64,000 nt of DNA, from the NCBI RefSeq assembly GCF_000176235.1, contig NZ_ACZV01000002.1, positions 206,426 through 270,425 of the forward strand, written 5' to 3'. The translations under genes and the position numbers were made by a program. This stretch comes from Vibrio orientalis CIP 102891 = ATCC 33934 (GTDB lineage Bacteria; Pseudomonadota; Gammaproteobacteria; Enterobacterales; Vibrionaceae). Below are positions 1 through 9,715 of the stretch, one piece after another. The first letter of the stretch is position 1. The number at the start of each line of letters is the position of its first letter. Below the pieces are notes generated by a model. That model worked only from the letters and a program-made list of their open reading frames with translations. It searched no databases and was not told the DNA's origin.

Positions 1-1020
1 TAGAGCGACGAAGGAGTGAGTAAGGAATCTCTTAAAGCGAGTCGCTATCTTGATGAGTTCCCCAACTCGTTCATGCCTCACTCTTGAGGATGACGCTGTT
101 TGAGGTGATTCATATAGATTCTGTCATTCCTTAGAGCGAAGAATGAGTGAGTAAGGAATCTCTCAAAGCGAGTCGCTCTCTTGATGAGAGCCCCAACTCG
201 TTCGTGCCTCACTTTTGAGGATGACGCTGTCTGAGGTGATTCATATAGATTCTGTCATTCCTTAGCGCGACGAAGGAGTGGGTAAGGAATCTCTTAAAGC
301 GAGTCGCTATCTTGATGAGTTCCCCAACTCGCTCGTACCTCACTCTTGAGGATGACGCTGTTTGAGGTGATTCATATAGATTCTGTCATTCCTTATAGCG
401 ACGAAGGAGTGAGTAAGGAATCTTCCAAAGGGAGTCGCTATCTTGATGAGATCTCCAACTCGCTCGTACCTCACTCTTGAGGATGACGCTGTCTGAGGTG
501 ATTCATATAGATTCTGTCATTCCTTAGAGCGACGAAGGAGAGAGTAAGGAATCTCTCAAAGCGAGTCGCTCTCTTGCTGAGATCCCCAACTCGCTTGTAC
601 CTCACTCTTGAGGATGACACTGTCTGAGGTGATTCATATAGATTCTGTCATTCCTTAGAGCGACGAAGGAGTGAGTAAGGAATCTCTGAAAGCGAGTCGC
701 TCTCTTGCTGAGATCCCCAACTCGTTCGTGCCTCACTCTTGAGGATGACGCTGTCTGAGGTGATTTATATAGATTCTGTCATTCCTTAGAGCGACGAAGG
801 AGTGAGTAAGGAATCTCTGAAAGGGAGTCGCTATCTTGATGAGCTCCCCAACTCGTTCGTACCTCACTCTTGAGGATGACGCTGTCTGAGGTGATTCATA
901 TAGATTCTGTCATTCCTTAGAGCGACGAAGGAGAGAGTAAGGAATCTCTGAAAGCGAGTCGCTCTCTTGCTGAGATCCCCAACTCGCTTGTACCTCACTC
1001 TTGAGGATGACGCTGTCTTA
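1..1020. repeat. Tandem array of a 131-bp palindromic repeat (8 copies)
   Basis: Copies begin at 1, 132, 263, 394, 525, 656, 787 and 918, so the period is exactly 131 bp. Each unit has a left arm (GTCATTCCTTAGAGCGACG... to ...GGAATCTCT), a short loop containing its own small hairpin (AGCGA-G-TCGCT), a right arm (...CCCCAACTCG to GAGGATGAC) and a 28-bp spacer. The right arm is an imperfect reverse complement of the left, so each 103-bp core (for example 123-225) can fold into a long hairpin. Copies differ by scattered substitutions with no indels. The array runs off the left window edge and ends just past the stop-side terminator of srmB. No ORF with coding character lies inside. Related copies occur at 18191-18496 and 27741-27843. 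Confidence 0.95.
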
Positions 1021-1030
1021 ATGTGATTGA

Positions 1031-1065
1031 AAAAAGAAAGGGTTGATGCTTTCACATCAACCCTT
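1031..1065 (-). terminator. Rho-independent terminator of srmB
   Basis: A perfect 11-bp stem (AAGGGTTGATG at 1038-1048 with CATCAACCCTT at 1055-1065) and a 6-nt loop is followed on the minus strand by a T-rich tract. It lies 25 bp beyond the srmB stop and separates the gene from the repeat array. Confidence 0.85.
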
Positions 1066-1089
1066 ACTCATATTATTTAAGTCAAAAGA

Positions 1090-2328
1090 TTACTTTTTCT
1101 TCTTAGCGACTTTCTTCTTATCTTTAGCGGCAGTTTTCTTCTTGTCGTCTTTTTTCTTGTTCTTTTTCTTAAACACAGGCTTTTTGTGTTTAGGGCGCAT
1201 CTCTTTGATAAAGCGCTCTTTGATCTCTTCTTTTACGTAGCGAGCAACGCGGTCTAGCATTGGTTGGTCGTGCGCTTCAACAAGAGATACCGCATTACCT
1301 TTTTTACCAGCGCGGGCAGTACGGCCAATTCGGTGTAGGTAAACGTCAGCACTACGAGGCATGTCGTAGTTGATCACATGGCTCACGTCAGGAAGGTCGA
1401 TACCACGAGCAGCAACGTCGGTCGCCAGTAGTACGTTCACTGTACCATCACGGAAACGGGCGATAGCGTTATTACGACGATCCTGTGGCATTTCACCTTG
1501 AATCCAAGCACAAGGAATTTGCGCTTTCTCAAGTTCAGCACGAAGCTCACCAAGACGCTCACGAGTTTTTAAGAACACAATTGAACGCTCAGCTTGATCT
1601 GTGATGATCTTTTTAAGTAGCTCAAGCTTATGGTTCATATCGTCTGCACGGTGGTACCACTGTGCGATTTTCTTACGCTCACGACGCGATGGCTCTGCGT
1701 CAACTTCAGCCGGATCTTTGAGTAGATCTGCGGTAAAGCCTTCTACCCCTTTACCTTCAAGAGTGGCAGAGAATAGAAGAGTCTGTTTACGCCAACGACA
1801 TTCAGTAGAAAGGCGATCAACTGTCGGGCCAAAGCCCATATCCAGCATGCGATCTGCTTCATCAAGGATCAGCCATTCAATCGCACGACAGTCAAAGCGT
1901 TCTGCGTTGATGTACTCCATCAAACGTCCAGGTGTTGCTACAACGATATCTTGGGTCTTACCTAAGATGTCAGCATGCTCTTGGTACTGAACACCACCAG
2001 TGATAGTAAAGATATTGAGCTTGGTATGTTTAGCCAGTGCACGTGCTTGATCAGCGACTTGCATAGCGAGCTCACGTGTTGGAGTCAGGATTAGCACTCG
2101 AGCAGGTCCCGGTTTACGACGAGGGAAGTCTTGCAAATACTGTAGTGCTGGTAAAACAAACGCAGCCGTTTTACCCGTTCCCGTCGGGGCAGAAGCGAGT
2201 ATATCTCGGCCATCTAACGCTTGCGGAATGGCTTCAGCCTGAATTTGTGTTGGGCGGTCATAACCCATTTCTTCAATGGCGAGGAGTAGGTTAGGGTCTA
2301 GCTCCAATTCAGCGAAATTTCTGATCAC
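1090..2328 (-). CDS. srmB: ATP-dependent DEAD-box RNA helicase SrmB
   Basis: A 412-aa DEAD-box helicase. In E. coli SrmB acts early in 50S ribosomal subunit assembly. All helicase motifs are visible: Q motif near residues 5-28, Walker A APTGTGKT (47-54), PTRELA (83-88), TPGR (132-135), DEAD (156-159), SAT (187-189) and HRIGRTARAG (332-341). The C-terminal ~35 residues are a run of Lys-rich sequence, the basic RNA-binding tail typical of the family. It lies 90 bp downstream of trmN6 on the same strand. A TATAAT-like hexamer on the minus strand at 2380-2385 may give it its own promoter, though no good -35 accompanies it. The start is the first Met, immediately before the conserved F-x-E-L motif. 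Confidence 0.95.
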   Translation of the reverse strand: MIRNFAELELDPNLLLAIEEMGYDRPTQIQAEAIPQALDGRDILASAPTGTGKTAAFVLPALQYLQDFPRRKPGPARVLILTPTRELAMQVADQARALAKHTKLNIFTITGGVQYQEHADILGKTQDIVVATPGRLMEYINAERFDCRAIEWLILDEADRMLDMGFGPTVDRLSTECRWRKQTLLFSATLEGKGVEGFTADLLKDPAEVDAEPSRRERKKIAQWYHRADDMNHKLELLKKIITDQAERSIVFLKTRERLGELRAELEKAQIPCAWIQGEMPQDRRNNAIARFRDGTVNVLLATDVAARGIDLPDVSHVINYDMPRSADVYLHRIGRTARAGKKGNAVSLVEAHDQPMLDRVARYVKEEIKERFIKEMRPKHKKPVFKKKNKKKDDKKKTAAKDKKKVAKKKK

Positions 2329-2418
2329 TATAATGTCTCCACAAGCGAGTTGATGTGAGCGTTAAATTTAAGGGGTCGTATTATAGAGTGTTCGGTGACA
2401 AGGATCACACCTTATTTT

Positions 2419-3126
2419 CTACATCTTTAGATAAAACGCCTTTGTTAAGCGGATAAAGTCACTGCTATAGCCACCATTGTCATGAATAGTCAGTGTAGTG
2501 AGAACCGCAGAAGTGGATTGTTTACCTAGTTGAATCAATAGCCTAGATACCTCTTTGTACTCAGTTGGCCTTACTTGGCAAAGGCGTTGTAGTGACCAAC
2601 CTTGCTGTTTCGCTAGGTCAATAAAAGCATCCCCTTCAACTTTGGGTAGTACAAAACTTGCGTAGCCTTGATCAGTTAATAGATCCCAGCAGCACTGCAG
2701 TAAATCTTCATGGCTTAAGCTATTCGTGTGTCTGGCCGTTGCTCGGCTGATATTTTGAGTTTGCTCACCACTATTAAAGTAAGGAGGGTTGCAGATGATA
2801 GTATCGAATTTGCCATGAAATGGCCGAGTTAGCACATCTCCAGAGTGAAGCTGAATACGATCAGACCAAGGCGATTGGGCAAAGTTAGATTGCGCGGCTT
2901 GCAAAGCGTTACTGTCAATTTCAATCGCATCAATAGTTAAAGATGCGTTACGTTGAGCACACATTAAACTCAGCAGCCCGGTACCAGTGCCAATGTCTAA
3001 TAAGTTTTTCGATGCTTCTAGTTTCGCCCAAGAGCCCAACAGTACCCCATCGGTACTGACCGGCATTCCCGAGTATCCCCCGGAGACTCTAAATTGCTTA
3101 AATTCAAAACTTTTTGTCTTTTTCAT
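2419..3126 (-). CDS. trmN: tRNA1(Val) (adenine37-N6)-methyltransferase TrmN6
   Basis: A 235-aa SAM-dependent methyltransferase (YfiC family) that makes m6A37 in tRNA-Val. The SAM-binding loop DIGTGTGLL is at residues 44-52 and the N6-adenine methylase signature NPPY at 113-116. The N-terminal FKQFRV...STDGVLLGSW block is diagnostic of the family and supports the first Met as start, although no convincing Shine-Dalgarno precedes it (the upstream sequence is AT-rich). It is followed by srmB in the same direction. The name rests on family pattern. Confidence 0.88.
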   Translation of the reverse strand: MKKTKSFEFKQFRVSGGYSGMPVSTDGVLLGSWAKLEASKNLLDIGTGTGLLSLMCAQRNASLTIDAIEIDSNALQAAQSNFAQSPWSDRIQLHSGDVLTRPFHGKFDTIICNPPYFNSGEQTQNISRATARHTNSLSHEDLLQCCWDLLTDQGYASFVLPKVEGDAFIDLAKQQGWSLQRLCQVRPTEYKEVSRLLIQLGKQSTSAVLTTLTIHDNGGYSSDFIRLTKAFYLKM

Positions 3127-3428
3127 AAAAAATTATGTTTATCGTCAAATGTTTAATTTTTGAGTTAAATGATCTGTTGTTAATTAATTGTTTGGTTTTT
3201 TGTTCTGCTTGTTTTCTATTTGTTGTGCTTATTGGTTAGTTAATTGACCTGGTTATTTTTAATGAAGTAGTGATATATGCTGTATTTTTAGTGTAATTTT
3301 GAATTTATATGGCGTTTTTAGTCGATGACTTGCTACTGAATCAGGATTTCGTCATTATGCGCGCCTAAATTTTATAGAGTGGACATGGTTTTGTACCACT
3401 CAACAAACACAACATCGATTAAATAATA
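3127..3428. other. Divergent intergenic region trmN-brnQ
   Basis: About 300 bp of very AT-rich DNA between two divergent genes. It must hold both promoters. I see no conserved leader, riboswitch or ORF with a ribosome-binding site in it. Confidence 0.5.
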
Positions 3429-4757
3429 ATGAAAGGGTCTACAGTGAATCAGACTTTAAAATTAACAGATATTATTGCGGTAGGCTTTATGCTTTTCGCA
3501 TTCTTTTTAGGTGCAGGTAACATCATATTCCCTCCATTGGCAGGTCAGCTTGCTGGTGAGAATCTATTGCCAGCGATGACAGGTTTCCTTTTAACTGCGG
3601 TAGGTCTTCCTCTTATTACTATCGTTGCTATTGCAGTTGCTGGTGGTTCTTGGGAACATCTAACCAAAGATCTGCCTAAGCGTGCGGCTATGATTATGGC
3701 TGTACTGATCTTTATTATCATTGGTCCTGCATTTGCTGCGCCGCGTACTGGTCTTGTTGCGTATGAGATGGCGGTAAAACCATTCTTTATTGATGCGGCT
3801 CAATCACACCTCACTCTTTTCTCGATTCTATTCTTTGCCGTAGCGATGTTCTTCGCATGGTCGCAAGGTAAATTGATCGACGTCATCGGTAAGGTGTTAA
3901 CGCCAGTTCTGTTCATTGGCTTGATTGTTCTGGCAGTAGCTGTATTCGTTGATCCTCAAGGTGAGATTGTTGCTGCGCACGGTGAGTACCTCACTCATCC
4001 TCTACAGAAAGGCTTCCTTGAAGGCTACAACACCATGGACACGTTTGGTTCATTGATGTTTGGTGTGCTGATTGTTGATGCACTGCGCCAAAAAGGCATT
4101 ACAGAGCAAAAAGCGACGGCTAAGTACCTGATCAGTTCTGCTTGTATTGCGGCTGCGGGTCTAGCGTTCGTTTACATCTCACTATTCTACCTTGGAGCGA
4201 CTAGTTCTGCTGTTGCGGCGGGCGCGGACAATGGTGGTGTGGTACTTAGTCTTTATGTTCAATCTCTATTTGGTCCTTACGGTCAGATCGTGCTGTCAAT
4301 CATTGTACTGCTTGCGTGTCTTACAACGGCGATTGGTCTTATTTCTGCCTGTTCTGACTACTTCAGTTCGCTAACACCAATCCCTTACAAAACTTGGGTA
4401 ATCATCAATGGTGTCGCGTGTGCTGTTGTGGCTAACGTTGGTTTGTCTCAGTTGATTGCACTGTCTGTGCCTGTGCTATTTGCGCTATACCCAGTGGCTA
4501 TTGCACTAGTGGCATTGACCTTCTTACGTAAGAAGCTACCAAACCCTAAAGCGGCATACCGTGTCGTGATCCTAGTTTCTCTATTGTTTGCTTTGATTGA
4601 TGCGGCGAAAGTGGCTGGCGTTGATGTTTCAGCATTCAACATGTTACCGCTATTTAATATCGGCATGGGTTGGTTGCTACCGACAGCTGTCGCAATGGTC
4701 GCTATGCTATTCGTAGGTAAAGCAGAACAGCCTGCAATCGCAGAAGAAACTGCATAA
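3429..4757 (+). CDS. brnQ: Branched-chain amino acid:cation symporter BrnQ (LIVCS family)
   Basis: A 442-aa, very hydrophobic polytopic inner-membrane protein with about 12 predicted membrane segments, imports Leu/Ile/Val with Na+ or H+. The N-terminal sequence with GAGNIIFPP (near residues 28-36) is the family signature. The ATG at 3429 follows a weak ribosome-binding region; a GTG five codons later is an alternative start. The gene is single, with its own terminator downstream. Confidence 0.92.
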   Translation: MKGSTVNQTLKLTDIIAVGFMLFAFFLGAGNIIFPPLAGQLAGENLLPAMTGFLLTAVGLPLITIVAIAVAGGSWEHLTKDLPKRAAMIMAVLIFIIIGPAFAAPRTGLVAYEMAVKPFFIDAAQSHLTLFSILFFAVAMFFAWSQGKLIDVIGKVLTPVLFIGLIVLAVAVFVDPQGEIVAAHGEYLTHPLQKGFLEGYNTMDTFGSLMFGVLIVDALRQKGITEQKATAKYLISSACIAAAGLAFVYISLFYLGATSSAVAAGADNGGVVLSLYVQSLFGPYGQIVLSIIVLLACLTTAIGLISACSDYFSSLTPIPYKTWVIINGVACAVVANVGLSQLIALSVPVLFALYPVAIALVALTFLRKKLPNPKAAYRVVILVSLLFALIDAAKVAGVDVSAFNMLPLFNIGMGWLLPTAVAMVAMLFVGKAEQPAIAEETA

Positions 4758-4781
4758 TAACTCAGTAATCATGATTCAAAG

Positions 4782-4817
4782 ATCCCCTGTCGCGTAAGGC
4801 GTGGCAGGGGATTTTTT
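4782..4817 (+). terminator. Terminator after brnQ
   Basis: Stem ATCCCCTG (4782-4789) with CAGGGGAT (4805-4812), followed by a run of T. Confidence 0.85.
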
Positions 4818-4919
4818 ATATTGGTGGATTTTTATTCGTCTACAAAAAAATTCTGTATCTTCGTCACACTTTTGAGTACAATTCTTCGGTTAAATTCTAC
4901 TCATAAATGTTGAGCAAAC

Positions 4920-6018
4920 ATGTTTGAAATCAATCCTATTAAAAACCGCCTAAAGGACGTGTCTGAGCGCACTGATGTCCTGAGGGGGTACCTTTGACTA
5001 TGACGCTAAACAAGAGCGTCTAGAAGAAGTCAACGCAGAACTAGAACAACCGGATGTATGGAACGAACCTGAGCGCGCCCAAGCGTTAGGTAAAGAACGT
5101 TCTGCATTAGAAGCGGTTGTTGAAACGATTGATCAACTTGAGCAAGGTGTTGAAGACGTTGACGGTCTTTTAGAGCTTGCTGTTGAAGAAGAAGATCAAG
5201 AGACGTTTGACGAGATCGAACCAGAATTGGCTGAGCTTGAAGCGAAACTTGAGAAGCTAGAATTCCGTCGTATGTTCTCTGGCGACCACGATTCATCGGA
5301 TTGCTACATTGACTTGCAGTCTGGTTCTGGTGGTACAGAGGCGCAAGACTGGACATCAATGATGCTACGTATGTACCTACGTTGGGCTGAAGCGAAAGGC
5401 TTTAAGACTGAGGTTATTGAAGTATCAGAAGGTGAAGTCGCGGGTCTTAAAGGCGCGACAGTCAAGATCTCGGGTGAATACGCTTACGGTTGGTTACGCA
5501 CAGAGACCGGTGTTCACCGTCTTGTTCGTAAATCTCCGTTCGACTCTAGCGGTCGTCGCCATACGTCGTTTGCTTCTGCGTTTATCTATCCAGAGATTGA
5601 TGACAACATCCAGATCGACATTAACCCTTCAGATCTTCGAATCGATGTTTACCGCGCATCTGGCGCAGGTGGTCAACACGTAAACACCACTGAATCTGCG
5701 GTACGTATTACTCACGTACCTACTAATACTGTGGTTCAGTGTCAGAATGACCGTTCTCAGCATAAGAACAAAGATCAAGCGATGAAACAGCTTCGCGCTA
5801 AGCTATTTGAATTAGAGATTCAAAAGCAGAATGCTGAGAAGCAAGCAAATGAAGATGCGAAGTCTGATATCGGTTGGGGTAGCCAGATCCGTTCTTACGT
5901 TCTGGATGACTCGCGAATTAAAGATTTACGTACTGGCGTTGAAAACCGTAATACTCAAGCGGTTCTTGACGGCGACTTAGATAAATTTATTGAAGCTAGC
6001 CTGAAATCAGGCCTTTAA
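4920..6018 (+). CDS. prfB: Peptide chain release factor 2 (RF2) with programmed +1 frameshift
   Basis: RF2 reads UGA/UAA stops and triggers peptide release. The ATG at 4920 opens a 25-codon frame that ends at an in-frame TGA (4995-4997); a +1 slip on CTT-T places the ribosome on GAC at 4996 and the frame continues to 6018, giving 365 aa in total. The slip signal is complete: internal Shine-Dalgarno-like AGGGGG at 4983-4988, then TAC CTT TGA C. In full-length numbering the SPF tripeptide (stop recognition) is at 205-207 and GGQ (peptidyl hydrolysis) at 250-252, identical to E. coli positions. lysS follows 52 bp downstream as in E. coli. This is autoregulation, not a pseudogene. Confidence 0.97.
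4983..4998 (+). promoter_or_regulatory. RF2 programmed frameshift site
   Basis: AGGGGG (internal Shine-Dalgarno) sits a few bases upstream of CTT TGA C. When RF2 is scarce, the slow UGA allows a +1 slip into the long frame. Confidence 0.96.
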
Positions 6019-6070
6019 GCTTTTCACCGAAAAAACTATTTTTCACATAGAAAGACAGGATACATCGAAA

Positions 6071-7603
6071 ATGACTGATGCTGTTCAAAACGACAACGTT
6101 CAAGAAGCCTCTTCTCCTGAAGAGAACAAGCTGATTGCTGAGCGCCGCGCTAAACTTGACCATATCCGCCAAAGCTGTAAAGCAAATGGCCACCCAAACG
6201 ACTTCCGTCGTGACGCACTAGCGGGCGACCTGCAAAAAGAGTTCGGTGAAAAGACGAAGGAAGAGCTAGAAGAGCTAAATCACGTAGTAGCAATTGCTGG
6301 TCGTGTTATGGCTAAACGTGGTCCATTCCTAGCGATTCAAGAAACATCGGGTCGTATCCAAGCATATGCTGCGAAAGATGTTCAAAAAGAGCTGAAAGAG
6401 AAGTACCAAGGTCTAGATATCGGTGACATCATCGGTGTTAAAGGTGCTCTTCATAAGTCAGGTAAAGGCGATCTTTACGTGAACATGGAATCTTACGAGC
6501 TGCTAACGAAAGCACTTCGTCCACTTCCAGAGAAGTTCCACGGTCTAACTGACCAAGAGATGCGTTACCGTCAGCGTTATGTTGACCTAATCGTGAACCA
6601 AGATTCGCGTGAAGCGTTCATCATTCGTTCTAAGCTTGTATCGGCTATCCGTAACTTCATGAGCTCAAAAGGCTACCTAGAAGTTGAAACGCCAATGATG
6701 CACGTGATCCCAGGTGGTGCAACGGCTCGTCCATTCATCACACACCACAATGCACTGGACATCGACATGTACCTACGTGTTGCTCCAGAGCTTTACTTGA
6801 AGCGTCTAGTAGTGGGTGGTTTTGACCGCGTATTTGAGATCAACCGTAACTTCCGTAACGAAGGTCTTTCTCCGCGTCATAACCCAGAATTCACTATGAT
6901 GGAATTCTACCAAGCGTACTCTGATTACAAAGACCTAATGGATCTAACGGAAGAGATGCTAAGTACGGTAGCAATGGATGTTCTTGGTTCAACATCTATG
7001 CCTTACGGTGATGAGACAGTTGAGTTTGGTGGTCAGTACGCACGTCTAAGCATGTTCGATGCTATCAAGCAGTACAACCCTGAGCACGCTGAAATTCAAG
7101 CGCTGACAGAAGTCGATCTACAAGACCGTGACAAGATGGTAGCAATCGCGAAATCGGTTCATGTTGAAGTAGAAACATTCTGGACATGTGGTCAGCTTCT
7201 TGAAGAGATCTTTGGTGAAACTGCTGAGCCTCAGCTAATTCAACCAACTTTCATCACTGGTTACCCAGCGGATATTTCTCCTCTGGCTCGCCGTAGCGAT
7301 GACAACCCGTTCTTTACTGACCGCTTTGAGTTCTTCATTGGTGGCCGTGAAGTTGCAAACGGCTTCTCAGAGCTTAACGATGCACAAGACCAAGATGAGC
7401 GCTTTAAAGCACAAGTAAATGCAAAAGACGCTGGTGATGACGAAGCAATGTACTACGATGCAGACTACATCACGGCACTAGAGCACGGTTTACCGCCAAC
7501 GGCTGGTCAAGGTATTGGTATTGACCGTCTAGCGATGCTATTCACCAACACGCACACTATTCGTGACGTGATCCTATTCCCAGCGATGCGCCCACAAGCG
7601 TAA
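6071..7603 (+). CDS. lysS: Lysyl-tRNA synthetase (class II)
   Basis: A 510-aa class IIb aminoacyl-tRNA synthetase, close in length to E. coli LysS (505 aa). An N-terminal OB-fold anticodon-binding domain (about residues 60-165) precedes the catalytic core. Visible class II motifs include [22 protein letters not shown] in motif 2 and [12 protein letters not shown] in motif 3 near the C-terminus. It charges tRNA-Lys. It lies 52 bp after prfB in the conserved prfB-lysS arrangement, with a strong terminator after it. Confidence 0.97.
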   Translation: MTDAVQNDNVQEASSPEENKLIAERRAKLDHIRQSCKANGHPNDFRRDALAGDLQKEFGEKTKEELEELNHVVAIAGRVMAKRGPFLAIQETSGRIQAYAAKDVQKELKEKYQGLDIGDIIGVKGALHKSGKGDLYVNMESYELLTKALRPLPEKFHGLTDQEMRYRQRYVDLIVNQDSREAFIIRSKLVSAIRNFMSSKGYLEVETPMMHVIPGGATARPFITHHNALDIDMYLRVAPELYLKRLVVGGFDRVFEINRNFRNEGLSPRHNPEFTMMEFYQAYSDYKDLMDLTEEMLSTVAMDVLGSTSMPYGDETVEFGGQYARLSMFDAIKQYNPEHAEIQALTEVDLQDRDKMVAIAKSVHVEVETFWTCGQLLEEIFGETAEPQLIQPTFITGYPADISPLARRSDDNPFFTDRFEFFIGGREVANGFSELNDAQDQDERFKAQVNAKDAGDDEAMYYDADYITALEHGLPPTAGQGIGIDRLAMLFTNTHTIRDVILFPAMRPQA

Positions 7604-7627
7604 GTGCTGAAATAGAACAGTTTTAAA

Positions 7628-7650
7628 AGCCATCTTCGGATGGCTTTTTT
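7628..7650 (+). terminator. Terminator after lysS
   Basis: AGCCATC-TTCG-GATGGCT hairpin with a stable UUCG tetraloop and six T. Confidence 0.92.
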
Positions 7651-7885
7651 ATTGCCTATCAAATAATAACTTCCAAAATGACATCCTGTAACTAATTGAA
7701 AACCAAGATAAAGGCGCAATTTTTTTTGAGACGACTCCCACTATGTATGGAAAAAGGCCGATTCAGTCGCTAGTCTTATTATTGAGACAGATTCTCTGTG
7801 CGAGTCTCTATAATGTAACCACATAAGTTATTATGTGCTTTTGTATGCACACTATTTACGTTATCAATAATAAGGAACTAGCTTC

Positions 7886-9220
7886 ATGGGTAGTCAATTC
7901 CGGATGGATTCCGTTCCAGGCTCGTTGGTTGTAGTGGGAGGAACCTATGAGCCCTGGCTTTCAGTCTTAGAGCAAGTTGGTTGGAGATGTACGCAGTGCG
8001 GAGATTTACGTAAAGCAGATGATTTGTTTACTGAAACCGGTCCTTGTATCGGTATTGTGGATTTAAGCCACGACGAGTTTAGTTTGAACGGAATCGCTAA
8101 CTTAGTAAGTAAACATAAGCAAGTTCGATGGTTGGCTTTTATTCGCGAGTCGCAATTGAGTTCTGACACTATCTGCCAGTTCATTGTTAACTTCTGTATT
8201 GATTTCTTTACCGCACCGATCCCTGATGCGCAGTTATTGAGTACCATTGGTCACCAGCTGGGTATGCTTAAGCTAGAGAAAAAAGTGTGGCCTCACTATG
8301 GTAACCAAAGTGATATGGGTCTGATTGGTGACTCTATGCCAGTTAAGCGCTTGCGTGATCAAATTAAGCGCATTGGTCCTACTGACGTGAGTATTCTTAT
8401 TTATGGTGAGAGCGGCACAGGTAAAGAGACGGTTGCCCGCGCTGTTCATCGTACCTCTGCGCGCGCTAATAAAGAATTTATCTCGGTGAACTGTCGCGCG
8501 ATGTCTGAGCGCCGTCTCGAGAGCGACCTATTTGGTATTAACCGTGAAGATGCGTCAGAGCCATCAATCTTGGAAAAAGCGCACGGTGGTACGATTCTTC
8601 TTAACGATATCCTTACTTTACCTAAGTCTCAGCAGTTCAACTTACTGCGCTTTCTACAAGAGGGTATGGTTGATACCGCATCAGGCCGCAAAGAGGTGGA
8701 TGTGCGAGTACTTGCCGCCAACTCAGCAGATATAGAGAAAGCGCTGATTGATGGCGATTTCAATGAAGAGCTCTATCACTACATTAATGTGCTTAGAATT
8801 AATGTCCCAAGTTTGAAAGAGCGAGCAGGGGATATCGCTATATTAGCTCGTCACTTCTTACAGGAATATTCCAAAGAGTATAACGCTCAAGCGCGTAGCT
8901 TTACTGAAGAAGCTGCACGTGCGCTGACCCGCTACCACTGGCCTGGTAATGTGCGAGAATTGATGAACCAAATTAAGCGAGTGGTTCTGATGTCAGATAC
9001 CGTGATGCTTGATGAAATGAATCTCGATTTACCGAAACGCAGCGATAGTCGCCGTAGCTTGAAGAGTATTCGAGAGCGCAGCGAGCGAGATGCACTGCTA
9101 TTGGTTTTAGAGTCTCATGCAGGGCAAGTCTCGATGGCGGCAAAAGAGTTGGGCGTATCTCGTGCAACAATGTATCGTTTGTTAAACAAACACAACTTGA
9201 TCTCAGACGTCCCTGCGTAA
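7886..9220 (+). CDS. vpsR: VpsR, master biofilm transcription regulator (NtrC-like)
   Basis: A 444-aa regulator nearly collinear with V. cholerae VpsR, the c-di-GMP-binding activator of Vibrio polysaccharide and biofilm matrix genes. The receiver-like domain (about 12-125) carries Asp59 in VIDL. The AAA+ domain has Walker A GESGTGKE (174-181) and Walker B GGTILLND (234-241), and the Fis-type helix-turn-helix is at about 405-440. The region after LFG at 215-217 reads INREDASEP, so the GAFTGA sigma-54-contact loop of classical enhancer-binding proteins is absent. This agrees with VpsR being known to work with sigma-70 RNA polymerase. The start is ATG 7886 preceded by AAGGAA. A terminator follows. 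Confidence 0.96.
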   Translation: MGSQFRMDSVPGSLVVVGGTYEPWLSVLEQVGWRCTQCGDLRKADDLFTETGPCIGIVDLSHDEFSLNGIANLVSKHKQVRWLAFIRESQLSSDTICQFIVNFCIDFFTAPIPDAQLLSTIGHQLGMLKLEKKVWPHYGNQSDMGLIGDSMPVKRLRDQIKRIGPTDVSILIYGESGTGKETVARAVHRTSARANKEFISVNCRAMSERRLESDLFGINREDASEPSILEKAHGGTILLNDILTLPKSQQFNLLRFLQEGMVDTASGRKEVDVRVLAANSADIEKALIDGDFNEELYHYINVLRINVPSLKERAGDIAILARHFLQEYSKEYNAQARSFTEEAARALTRYHWPGNVRELMNQIKRVVLMSDTVMLDEMNLDLPKRSDSRRSLKSIRERSERDALLLVLESHAGQVSMAAKELGVSRATMYRLLNKHNLISDVPA

Positions 9221-9240
9221 TTTCCTGCGCCAATCTACTT

Positions 9241-9269
9241 AGCCACGTAATATTTTGCGTGGCTTTTTT
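9241..9269 (+). terminator. Terminator after vpsR
   Basis: AGCCACG (9241-9247) pairs with CGTGGCT (9258-9264), followed by T6. Confidence 0.9.
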
Positions 9270-9321
9270 ATAAAATTAAGATAATCCCCCGTCATTTTGA
9301 TATAGCCAAGATGAATATCTT

Positions 9322-9340
9322 ATTCTCATCGATTGAGAAT
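9322..9340. promoter_or_regulatory. 19-bp inverted repeat upstream of the small genes
   Basis: ATTCTCA-TCGAT-TGAGAAT has perfect 7-bp arms and lies about 145 bp before the 39-codon ORF. It resembles an operator. The TGAGAAT half and the following AT-rich bases are weakly Fur-like, but the match is too poor to name the regulator. Confidence 0.4.
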
Positions 9341-9484
9341 GGTTATTTTTGGGTGAAAAAATTGTTTTGCTTTTGTTGGTAAAAAAGCGGTTGAATAATT
9401 AATCACTGCGGTTAGAATTTAACCATGAGCTCAGACTCATACCCACAAACCTATTTGGATTAATGCATAGCTAGGAGGCGCACA

Positions 9485-9604
9485 ATGAAACACATTACTG
9501 TTCAATCATTTACCTGTGCGTCTAACGATCATGTCAAGCCTGCAATGGATGCGAATAAACGCACCTTTGTTATCGCCGATCGAAACCTAGATACAACAAT
9601 GTAA
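9485..9604 (+). CDS. Predicted 39-aa small protein
   Basis: A short frame beginning MKHITVQSF and ending NLDTTM. It is supported mainly by an excellent ribosome-binding site, AGGAGG at 9472-9477, eight bases before the ATG. It contains one Cys and no membrane segment or signal peptide. I do not recognise a family. It precedes the DUF1127-like gene by 111 bp and may share its transcript. It could also be a short leader peptide for that gene. Confidence 0.55.
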   Translation: MKHITVQSFTCASNDHVKPAMDANKRTFVIADRNLDTTM

Positions 9605-9715
9605 TTAATCCGTACCCTCTTATTTTTAATTGGCTGCGGAAAAGCAGCGAATTAAAACTCAATCTTTGTCGATTCGTTGATCTTTTCCCAGCCTGTACTC
9701 AACTGGAGAAAACTC

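Noticed and set aside
1..1020. CRISPR array
   Set aside because: The 131-bp repeats are joined by a conserved 28-bp spacer, not by unique spacers, and there are no cas genes.
1..1020. Integron attC (VCR) cassette array
   Set aside because: The units are palindromic and of similar length to VCRs, but lack the GTTRRRY/RYYYAAC core sites, and no cassette ORFs lie between them.
864..1055. 63-codon frame on the minus strand in the repeat array
   Set aside because: It is composed of repeat sequence, has no ribosome-binding site, and recurs only because the units repeat.
4920..4997. In-frame stop after 25 codons of prfB suggesting a broken gene
   Set aside because: The AGGGGG plus CTT TGA C context is the standard RF2 autoregulatory frameshift, so the gene is intact.
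9322..9340. Confident Fur box
   Set aside because: Only one half resembles the 7-1-7 consensus; kept as an unnamed inverted repeat.
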